64,000 nucleotides of DNA, taken from the NCBI RefSeq assembly GCF_027409185.1, contig NC_084472.1, positions 17,346,524-17,410,523 on the forward strand. Reading direction: 5' to 3'. The DNA comes from Cynocephalus volans (Eukaryota > Chordata > Mammalia > Dermoptera > Cynocephalidae). The translations under genes were made by a program, and so were the position numbers. Shown here piece by piece: positions 28,201 to 40,200 of the stretch; positions within the stretch are counted from its first letter, which is position 1; each line of letters opens with the position of its first letter. The notes under the pieces were generated by a model that was given only the letters and a program-made list of their open reading frames with translations, ran no database searches and was not told the origin of the DNA.

Positions 28201-31200
28201 GCACCGTGTTTTGCTTACGTGAATGTAATCAAACTTTTCCTTAGGGAGAGGAGATGATGCATGGCAAGGGGGGTATAACCTGAAGAGCTAGCGACAGGCC
28301 AATCATGTGGCAACTACCTTTAGGCACAAGTTCTATAAATAAAATAGGTGTCTTTGTAAGTTGTCATACCTTCTTTCTTAAAGATAGAAGTTTCCCCTAG
28401 AAACAAAGTGGCAATGTAATTTTCAAGGGCCACTTTTTTGTGCCACCTAAGGTGTGATTACAAACAGTAATTCCCAACAATACAGTTCCCTTGTTAGCAT
28501 AGCAAAATAATCCGGGGATATCAGTCACTAAATGTAGTACTGAAACATGTATTTTTTATTTTTTTAGGGGAGTGGAGAAGTACCTGTTCTTTATTGTTAG
28601 TCTAGGGTCATACTCAGAAATTTTGAGGGAGGATTTTACATCTAATTGTTCACCTTATTCCAAGTGAAAGGCACTGGTATTATAGGGATTCTTCCCTCAG
28701 TATTTGTAGCATGTAAAAGTGGAACAAACATTTAAAAACATTTAAGCTCCATGAGTATTGACATAATGGTTAAAGGGATGTAGTTTCGTATCTTTGAGTT
28801 CTTACAGAAAAGAGTAATGAAAAAAAAAAAAGAAGAAAAGAGTAACTAGGTACAGGGTTACCTCGTCCTTCAGAATAATAAATCCTCTTCACCAAAATGG
28901 AAATAGCATGCATTTTCTTCACTTTCCAGGTGAGACTCATGACCAAATGAAAAAGATAGGTGGAATACTCAGTAGCTAGTAGTTACCAGGATAGTTACCT
29001 CCAGTCACACACTGTCAACCATAGTGTGGTCATTAGGCTATTCTTGTTCATGAGAAGAGAGAAGAGAATTCACAATCCTGCTCATTCTCTGCAGTTTATA
29101 AAGAGGTCTCAAATTAGGGCTTTTGGTCTTTTTTTTAAAAAGTTCCTGGCGGTTCTACCTTAAACTGTTTGTATTTTCTGTATCCTTTTGAGAGAAGTGT
29201 ATGTAGTAAAGACAGAGATAGTTCTGCTCCTTACGAGACATACTACCAGCCTTAGTTAGGAACAAATGAAGTCAGAAAAAATACCCTTCTGGTGACAAGC
29301 AGGCACAAGCTAAGCACTATCCTACAGTTTTTTAGTCTCATCAGTTTTCAGTATGGGACTCACTTTAAACAGGTCTGGGAAGTTTTTGGACAGCCCTTGA
29401 AAACTGCTTGAGTTTTCCTTGTATGCAGTCTAGAGATAGAGCCAGCCCTCCAGGTAGTTTCAGGACTCTACCGTGAACTTCCTGCGGGTTGTCACCATGG
29501 TCTGAAAGTAGAAACTAGATCATTAAGTCCATGTGCCCAGGGAGAAAAATAAATTGCTAGCAAAAAGTTGTCTAATGAGTGGGGCTGACATTTTCTTATA
29601 GATCTAAAATGGAAGGCCTCATGCTTACTTTAAAACCCATATTAGCATTCAGCAATTCTCAGCAAGATTGGAGTGATGTTTTCCATTGATGAACCTAGAT
29701 ATAAGTTAGTCATCACACTTTATGTCTTGACACCATTTCTCTGAGCCAACTGGTAGGGCTTCTCACAGTTGTGATTAAAAGGATTTGGCAGACTTGATTT
29801 GTGCTTTGAACTAATCTAACAGTGTTGTCTAGCACATCAGTGTTGTGCTTTGGGTGGCCACTGGGGAAATAAGAGAAAGTTTGTTGGCCTACCATTAATA
29901 TTTCACTAGGAGAAAGACCAAGTCTTCTGTTTACTATAGTTTTCCTGTCATATGAGCTATGGCAATCTGTCTGGCCACTTTAGTTGAATTACGATCAAAC
30001 TCCAGTAATAGTTTATTTTTTAGAATTCCATTTTGATGTTTGACTATCTCCACTGAATCCAATTTCTGTAGGCAGTGAAGGCATTAATGAATCTTTAGGG
30101 CTTTGCAGACTTTGCAATTTAAGTCTTTTAGAAGTCTTTTGCTGACAGTTGTGTCAGTCTTAGCATATGGATATGCTGCCAACCATCCTGAAAACGTAAA
30201 TACAATTACTAAAACCTTTTCATATGATTGAAATTTTTTTGTATAAATAAAATTGACCTGAAGTGGTCCTTAGGGTAGAAGACATGAGCTACTTTTGTAC
30301 TCTAGGCCTGACAAATAGAACATCTCTTTAAACATCATTGAGCATATTGGAAAATGTAAAGCATGCCTGTTATTCTTAGTTATTTTTAGAATCCCATTTG
30401 TGTGTAAGTCAAGACATGGTTATACAAACAAGAGAGTAAATTCTTTGATGTTGCCACGTAGCAGCCATCTAGAAAAGACTAAAGACAATCAGGATGCAAA
30501 GATACCCTGCCTAATTAGGAGCCGAATTTGGAAAAGGATAAAGTCTGAAAGGCTTCACAGAGGAGACTGGTCATTTGATAAGATAAAGAGCAAAGATAGA
30601 ATAAGAAATGGCCCAACATTGATATGTTTGTTATCAGCCAAAGTAATAGGAATTAATAATAGCTACAGTACAAGTACCATTAAAAATTTTAGCTCCTCTA
30701 GAAATGAGAACTCTCATCATTGTACAATACATAGTCACGATTTACACAAAAGCATAATGAAGTCAGTATATTTATAAATGTTAGCAGACCTTTGAAAAGA
30801 AATTGTTTTCTGATGAGGGCAATAATTACTGGACAGAATATATAGAGGGTAAAAAACATTTTATTACCTTTGATAATGAACTACATACCCAGAGATAAAA
30901 AGAAAAATTTTGTTTTCCTGAGTTAATCAGACTCCCTCCTCTATTATACACAAGTGTTTATAAACTTTAAATATGCCTCAATATGCTTGTCTTAATAGAT
31001 TAAACACTGTTTAACACCAGAATGATTTAAAGCTTTAAAACTGGTTTTTACAACAGTTCTATCAAGCTTGTTTAATGTGTGTGCATTAACTGATTTCATC
31101 ATCTTAATTTGAGTATTGTGAAGAATAAACACATGTTTATATATGGTCAAAGATACGTAAACTAAAAACACATACAAAAAAATAAAAACACATGAGAGTC

Positions 31201-34200
31201 ATACAGTGGTTAGGTACTTTTTTTTTTTGTACCTGAATATTTCTTTCGAAATTTCTTTTTGATTAAAGATTATTAAAATTTTGCCAGATAGCATAGTATT
31301 CTGTAGATTCACATAATTTGCAGTATTGTCTGAGATTTATGAAAACCAATATGTAGATGTTAGCCAATTAATCGCAGCTTGATTTACTTGTTCACCCGTA
31401 TTTATGCGTAAATGTTTCTAAGTATTAGTAGAGGTAAGAATAGAATAAACTATATTATTAAGAATTCCATTTTGATGTTTAATTTTAGCCTTTCGATGGC
31501 AGAAAAGTCTCATATTTATTGGAATTCCAAGTTTGCCTCTTTTACACTATGGTTAAAGAAAAGGCATAAAGCCATATTAGAAACCCAGAACTTAACCAAT
31601 GGTACTGATGTGAAACATTAAAAAGTTTGTTTTTTGTTAATTAGGAGTATTGAGGGAAATGGGATCAAAATTAAAATTCTTGGTATTTATTTTACCGAGG
31701 AATATTATAGTCCTCTAAGTCTCCTTAAAAGTATTAGTACAGAAGTTTTCTTAAAACCTTTTAATTTGTGACTGTAGCTTTGAATTACCTTTTTACTAAA
31801 GAAAAGGGTTGAGACATGACAGCTCCTGCCTTGAGTGATCTCTTTTATTATTTTGTAACTCAGCAGGGACACTGAGACCTTTAAACTAAAATAAGATTTT
31901 TCATTTTCTTAAGAACTTTGTTTTGAAAGAAAGTTTTAATATAATTTTTAGATAATAGTAATACCATTTAAATTTATAATAGTTTTTTTTCCTTCTCAGA
32001 AACCAAATGTTTTAAAATTCAGTTGAGTAAGATATATGGAATATACCTATTCCGAGTAGAAAACCATTTTATGGTTTAGTGCTCTAAACCTAATTTAGCA
32101 TCTAATTCATTTATGAAAATTAGAAGTTTAAATCATGGCTCTCTTTTGTAAATACAATGACTGTGGAACCTGTATTTTCTACTCTGGGTAGAAAATGGGT
32201 ATATTCAAAGCGTTTGTAGTTTGTACTTGATTTCTTAATTGGGGAGATTTTTAATACTGCACCCAGGATTATATAAGTACTTAGTGGTGACTTTGCATAA
32301 TTTAAAAAGGAAAGCCAGTACACTTGAGAGATTTTATACTTTTCTAGAAATCTCTCAAGATGCACAGTCTGATCAGGGATTATATACAGTAGAAACTGTA
32401 CAACTGGGTTATTTTTATACACTCATTTCTTTTTTTGAGAGGTACACAACTCCTGCAGCCATGCTACTTTTGCATCAGAAGGACTGGCGCCCTGTTCCCC
32501 ACTCCCTGACACACAATTCACATGAGCTTTCACACAAAAGAAAAGAAGTGAGCCTAACACTCAGTTAACAGATGAAATTATTAAAGTATTAGGCAAACTG
32601 GAGATTATAAAAGAGCACTTTTATTCTAAGGAAAGGAAACATTTTGATCTAGCGCAGATAAAGCAGGTAGAAGTGGTCCTTTTGTTTACCCTGCCTAAAA
32701 GTTGAAAAGTAAAACAGATTCACATGTACACAGACGCAGTGAGTTTCCCATGTTCCAGATGGCTATTGGTATATTTGCCTCCTGGGGTCAGCAGTTTCCT
32801 TTTAATGGGTTTTGCATTGTAGACTCTTATCCCCTCCTAGTTCATTTCAGTGCACAGCTAAGCTCTGTAATTCCATTGGTTTGCATTAAGAAGGAAGAAA
32901 GCAGACCTAAGAAGCTTAAAACTTATGTGGGAAAGAAAAGAACACAAGAGGAATTTAATAAACGGAATATGGATCATGTAATAATTTGTATCTACAAGAA
33001 TATATACCTAAAACAAAACTATTCAAGAAGATTGAAATATTAGGATGGAAAGAGATACACCAGGCTTATACCAACAAAAAAAAACTACATAAATGACAAA
33101 TAAAAATAGAGTTTAAGGAAAAAAGCGTAAGTAGGATAAAAAACACTACGTGTAAGGAAACAAACCGCCAAGAGGATATCATGAACCTTACGTGCACTGT
33201 TAACAATGTCCTAAATAATGAGAAGCTGGCATATCCAGAGTTTACAGTGAGATATTTTTAAGCGCTTTCATCAAAAACTGATGGATCAGACAGACTGAAG
33301 ATTAGTAAGTATGTATAAGATTTGAACAATAAAAGTAATAAGCTTGATGTAGTTTATATGGAAACCTGTGCAAAACAGAGGTAATACATTGTTCTTGCGT
33401 ACACATGGAACATTCACAAAATTTGCCTATGTACTAGGTCATAAAGGGAGTCTCAGCAAATTTCAAAGATTATATATTATGCAGAACACATTCTCTGGCC
33501 ACAGGTTAATTAAATTAGAACTATAAAATTAGAGCTACCAAAGGAATAGTTTAAAAAGAGGCAAATGTATGGAAACATAAAAAGCATCTGTAAAAGAAGA
33601 AATCATAAAGGAAATTCTAAATTTGTTATAAATGTATTGTGTATCAAAATTGTAATTATAGGAAAATATATGTCAGATGTGTGAGATATAGATAAAATGA
33701 GGTGTGAAGAGAAAATGACAGTTTTATATGCATTAATGAAAAATCAAGAGAGAATGACAAATTAAGTATTGAACTCAAGAAGCTAGAAAAAGTACAGAAT
33801 AAAACTCAAGAACACAGAGGTAAATAGTAACAATGGCACAAATTAATGAAATAGAACAAAGAAATTACAGAACACATGAGCAAAAACAAAAGCTTCTTTA
33901 GAATGAAAATGTTATAGAAAGAAATCTAGAACAGGCCTAAGCAAGGAAAAAAGTGAAAAGGTGTCAGCAAGCAACATCAGCAATTAAAAATGGACATAAT
34001 AGGAAATAGAGATATTTGAAATATGTAAGAATATGTTCTGAACAATGTCTACTAATAAATTTTTAAATGTAATGAAATGGAAATTACATAGAAAAATTTA
34101 ATTACCAAAATGAACTCAAAACTAGAAGACTGGAGTAACTCAAAAACTGTTAAAGAGCTGTCAAAATTACACCTTTTCAGTGACATCAGGCCCAAATGTT

Positions 34201-37200
34201 TTTAGGCATATATTACTAGCACTTCAAAGAATAGATAATTCGTATTATAAATGAAAAATTTCAGAAATTTGAAAAAGAGGAGAAGCAGCCCAGGTCATAT
34301 AAAATTATAGTTTTTAAACAAAATCCCAGTGAGGACAGAATAAGAAAAAAAGTGTATATGTCAGTCTCACTTATAAATAGAGATGAAAAAAGAAATGTTT
34401 TGAAAACTCACAAATCAAATGAAGTAGTTTCTTAAAAAATAGAGACTAAATAGGATTTATCCTAGGGATGTAAGGTGGTTCACCATCAGAAAGATGAATG
34501 TAATACCAAATTGATAGCAGATTACAGTTTTTTTAAAGACTGTATGATCATCTCAGAAGCAAAGAAAATTTAATAAAACCTAACATAAAAACAAATCAGA
34601 AGTAGAAGGGAATTTTCTCTAAATTGATAAAGGGGATTGATAAAAATCTATGGCAGACATTATACATAGTGATCAAACTTGAAAGTGTTTCCATTAAATT
34701 TAAGAACAAGACACTATATTGGAGGACCTAACCATTTCAATAAGAGAAAAAACAAGAAATAAGAGTTACAAGTACTGGAAAGAAAAAACCAAACTATTGC
34801 TATTTGAAGACAATATTTATAATTGTCTGCTAAAAAACCCAAGAGAACCAACAAACTATTAGAACTAATGAGGCTTCAGCAAGGTTACAAGAGAAACATC
34901 AGTGGTGTTCCTGTAAGCCAGTAATCAGTTACAAAATATTACTCAAAATAGCAATGAAAACTAGTACATAGGAGTAATCTTCATAGAAAAATATTACAAA
35001 AATAGAGAGATAATTACTACATTTATAGATAGGAAGACCTACTGCCACTTCTCCCATTTTATCCATAAATTCAGGATATCTTGAATCAATATCCAGACAG
35101 GCTTTTGAGAGAACTCAAAAAGTTAAAGTTTTTCTGGAAAAGCAAAGAGCCAAGAATAAGAAAAATTTGAAGAAGGTGGGAACACTAGCCCTTCAGATAT
35201 TAAGAGCTGTAAAGCTATAGTAATTAAGAGAGGTAATTATTAGTACAAATATAAAATAGAAAAAAAAAAAACTTTAACAATACAAAGCCTGGATTGTAGA
35301 AAAGCTTGATATACAAAAGAGGTTACATTACAAATTAGTGAGGAAAGGATGGATTATTCTTAATAAATGTTGCTTGAACAATTCATTATCCATATGGAAA
35401 AATTAAAATTCAATTTATACCTCAGTACATGCAGGAAGATCGATTACAGGTTAATTGAAAATCTTAAGAATTTAAGCAAAACTCAACCTTTAGAAAAAAA
35501 TACAAAATAAAAATTTTGAGTAGGGAAGGATTTCGAGAGCCACAAAAAGCAAAGATCATGAGAAAAGATCAATTTAATATTTAATTTAGATTTAATATTA
35601 AGATTTTAAAGTCCTGAATAGTAAAAGGTACCATAGACAAAATGAAAAGCCACAGACTAGGGGAGGCTATTTGCCGCCTATGTAACTGAAAAGGATTAGC
35701 ATTCAGAGTATTCCATTGATAATCAAAAGACAACCAAACGGTAAACTGGAAAGATAATATAAAGAAGTAATTTACAGATGTAGAAACCTGAATAGCTAAT
35801 AAGTTTATAAAACATGCTAGACATCACAAATTGGTACAAATAAAAAAGCCTAACAATAAATGATATTGGCTAACATGTGGGAAAATGAGGATTTCCATAC
35901 ACTGTCGGTTGAAGTAAAAATTGAATCAACCACTTTGCAGAACAATTTTGTATTAACTTGTTCCTAAATGTGCCCCTTGAGAATCACACACACGCACAAG
36001 GAAATATATAAGACAACTCACTGTACCATTGTTTGTAAATGATGGATTTGTAAGCGAGTTGGGAAACAACCCTAACGTTTATAAGCAGGAGACTGGGCAG
36101 TAAATTGTGGTCAATTTAATAAGATAGAATTCTACAAAGCAATGAAAATGGGTGAACTAGAGCAGGGATCAGCAAATCTGACTTACCACCTATTTTTGTA
36201 AATAATTTTTATTGGAACACAAGCCACACTCATTCATTTACGTATTGTCTGTGACTGCTTTTACACTCTAACAGTAGAGATGAATAATTGTGACAGAGAC
36301 CACATGATCCACAGTGCCTAAAATATTTGCTCACTGGTCCTTAACAGAAAAACTTGCCAATCCGTGAACTAGATAGAGCCATGTGTATTAAGGTGGGTAA
36401 ATGTCAAACATAGTGCTGTGTGAAAACAGCGAATTGCAGAGTAATGCATACAGTGTAGAGTTTGAAAACATGCAAAATATATCTGTATGTTACTTATAGA
36501 TGCCTACATGTGTATTAATAGTATAAGATATGCATAAGAATCCTAACCACCAAATACATAGAGTGGATACCACAGTAGAGGGAGGGGGAAGATTAGAAGT
36601 AGAGATGTTGGGAGGGAGCTTCAACAATTTCTCTAATATTCTGTTTCTTTAACAAATGTGGAACAAGTAAAAATGTTAGGATTTGATGTGTAACTGGGTA
36701 GTGAGTACATGAATGTTGTATTACTTAACTTTAGCTTATTGAACATTTGATATATTGTATAATTTAAAAATTGGATAATTTGATCTTAGCAGATATTAAT
36801 GATGACAATTAGTGAGGTTTTAATTAAGGAGAATACCCTTGAATATTTTGTTTTCTAGCGCAGATTTGTAATGCATTTTATGTTATATTGATAGAAATGG
36901 AAGATTTCATACTTCACTTTAATTTTACCAGGAATATTGTTTACATGTAAAATTGATTGACAGGCATGTAAAGATGACTAAAAAGAATAACTAGAGCCTT
37001 TTTTAGGTTTAGAATAATGTCAAGAAGGCTGAGGCCTGAGCTAAGATGTATAATAAAGAGCTAAGGACAATAAAAAATAAGAGGACCTTTGTTTAAGAAA
37101 CAAAGACATTTACAAAGAAATGTTTGACCCGTGACATGATGTAGATGGTGTAGTTTCAAAAATATCTAAAGAACAGTGGAACTAGAGAGTATATATTATG

Positions 37201-40200
37201 GAAGAAAGAGTATAATTATGTCAGTTTGATTCTCAGCTTCGTCACTAATGAGCTGTATAACCTTGCGTAGGTAGTTCTAACCAGTGGAGTCATGTCTCCA
37301 CTTCTAGACTTATTGAACTACTTAGGTTCTTCCAATGGGCCAGTCTCTTACTTAGCTCATCGTCTTTGCTTCTTTTCCCTTCTTGTTTCTTTTTTCTCAT
37401 TTACTCTCCAACTTTAGTTTTGCTCCTGTTGTTTATAGTTTAGATGCTGCTTTCTCTAGGAAGCCCTCCTAAAGTTGGTTAGGCAGATGGGTGGATGGGG
37501 GAGCCTCTCACTGAATTCACCAACACTGGAGAAGATCAGACATTGTGGGGAAAATTGATGTGTTTTATTTTATTTTGTGAAATCTGATCAAGCGTCAGTT
37601 GAACATTTGAGATGTGTACTACCTTATTGAGTATACAAATATGGAGATCAGGAATGAGGTCTAGTTTGAGAGTATAGATATGGGAGTTATCAGCATATAA
37701 GTGATAATTATAGCTGTAAAGTATGTGAAATCAGCCAGGGAGGAAATTGCAAATGGGGAAGAAAAGAAAGAATTAAACCAAATCCTGAAGAAAAGCAACA
37801 TTTAAGGAAAGAAGGAAGAGGGCGGCAGGGAGAGGGAAAAGATTGAAGAGTAGCCAGTGAAATTAGAGAAAAACTGGAAAAGCATGAACTCATGGAAGCC
37901 AAGCATATCAAGTAGGACGATGACTATAAAAAGAGTGTTCATTGGTTTAACAAGTAAGTCATTGGTAATCTTGGCAAAAACACTTTCAATGGGTTGCTGA
38001 ACCACAAAGCCACATTATAGCAGGTTGAGAGACGAATTGGAAATAGTGAATGTAGCCAGTTCTTTCAGGAGGCTTTGCCGTTAAAGGGAGGGTAAGGTGA
38101 GGAGGTGAGATTTCTTTGAGAGAGGTAATTTAGTGCTAATGGAAAGAAGGGGTTGAAGATACAGGAACCAGGGGTGTTAATTGATGGGACTCAGCTCTTA
38201 GGGAGACGGGATTTCCAGATGGAAGGATCACCCTTAACCATGAGGATGTTGTGACAGAAGGAAATGAGGAGAACAAAGATAAGGGTGCAACTGATTTGTA
38301 GTTTTAAGGACCAAGAAGTTAAATGACTTCCTATTGAATTTTTCTCCTCGTTGAAGGCAGAGGGAGTTATTTACCAAAAGTGAGGAGGAATAGTAAGGTC
38401 TAAAATAGTTGCTGTAGAGAAGAGGAGAGCAAATAGCCTAGAAGAATAAAGAAGGGTTGCTGATTAGAGATAGGAAAGATTTTTAAGTTGGAGGCAAACA
38501 ATATAGCAGTGGTACCGTCTGCATAGCTGTGTGGGTTGTACATTCTCTCAGGCACCTCCACTTTCAGCCTGAATTGGAATACTTACGTTGATATAGAGAA
38601 GGTAACAAACAGTTGGTTTATCCCAGGTTGCCATGTGTCAGTAGATGTGACAGTAGATATGAGGGAAATTGGCAAGAAAATGATTGATGAGGTAAACCAT
38701 GAAGTCTAGACTAGGAGTTAAACTATAACCCATAGGCCAAATCTGGCCCACTGCTTTTTTTTTTTTTTTTAACATTTTAAATGTTTACATAAGTACCTAC
38801 ATAATATCCATAATATGCCTCTTGACCCACAAAGCCTAAAATATTTTTTATTTGGCCCCTCAGGAAAAAGTTTGCTGATCCCTTTTCAAGGCTAAAATAG
38901 GGTTATGGTAAAAACAGGACTAACAGGCAAAGAATAGAGCCCAGGAGACTCAAGGTATCAGTAAGACCCACATATTAGGTATATTGGGAGAAGTGAGTGA
39001 GAGACTTGGGAAGGACAGGAGGTTGTAGTGAGAGAGGATTGGGAGTTAAAAGATTTCAGAGCCAGGGCAGCTCTGAGTGATCACCAGGACTAGCTTGTGG
39101 CCATGACAGCAGGTAGCCAAAGTAGAGGGAATGTGACTGACTGGAGTTGAGGTCAAGGAACTGAGAACCTGGGTGGAGACAGTAAAGACACCAGGAGTTG
39201 GAGGAAAGGAAGACTGGCAGCATGCCATTCACATTTGCTAGTTTGGGATGGGAGAATTAATGTCATAAATAATAGAATTAAATATTCAGTCTCTAAAGGT
39301 GAGGGAAACCTGACTGGAAAGCCAATCATATTTTTTTAAAAATGACATGGGGCTTGCTTAAAAAGAGCCAGCAGCCTGCAAGAGGCTGGTAGTGAATGAA
39401 ATGGCTAGTGTATTCAAAGCTGCATTAGTAGGTGGAAATATACCATGGGAGGCAGAGCCAGCAGTACTGGAGACATTGAACTGGCAACCAGTCGCTGGGG
39501 CTTTTAGCTCTTACTGGTTATTCATTTAGAAGAGGGCAGCTTCCCATCATTGGTCTAGGTTTTGAAGGCAGAACCAGCACGAGTTTATGGATATGACTTC
39601 AGCTTTCCTTCAGTGCTCCATGGACATAATCAGAACGACTTTCCTCTGCCACTGGAGGTCATTCTCACAGTAGAACCAGCTAGACGGCAAGGTTGCTGAA
39701 GAAAAGCTTCCTCATAAATGAACTTCAGAATCCAGAATGTGTACAAGCATGATGCAATTTTCTCTAAAATCTACCCAAAAAAGCCTATTTAATTCACAGA
39801 TGATTCTTCACCTCTGATTCCGTCTTGTTAATTGAGCACTGCCTCTGTTACAGGCACTTTGTAGGGCTACAGAAATGAGTGCTGCCACTTGATACCATGC
39901 TATTTATCCGTGTGGATCTCTCCTTTAGCCATTATTTCTTTTTATGTGGGAAAGTAGCAGCCATACTGTTACTTTTGTATTTCTGCCTTATTTTATTCTG
40001 GTGTCAGGACCACAAATAGAACACTTTTATCCACCATCACGAGTATCTCATGGTATAAAATAGTTAAGAAATTAAATGAAACCTTTGCTGCTCTATCCTT
40101 GGGCTTGTGCAGTAATGCTTCACGTGCAGTGAGCTCTCAACAAATTTTTTTTTAATTGAATTGGAATCTTCCATTTCTATAGTAGCATAACGTGTACCTT

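Larger units (their letters stand above)
27476..33010 (-). mobile_element. Degraded class I (gammaretrovirus-like) endogenous retrovirus, antisense
   Basis: The minus strand carries decayed pol (integrase) between about 29700 and 30380. Related direct-repeat segments at 27541-27681 and 32850-32995 flank it and look like LTR remnants. A minus-strand AATAAA at 32620-32625 fits the right-hand (5') LTR. Env or gag cannot be assigned; many stops and frameshifts show it is long dead. It lies inside an old L1 in intron 11, opposite to THOC1. Outer limits are inferred from where L1 sequence stops and resumes. Confidence 0.6.

Noticed and set aside
30400-30777. A 125-codon plus-strand open frame in intron 11
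   Set aside because: It is the antisense side of decayed retroviral sequence and matches no family.
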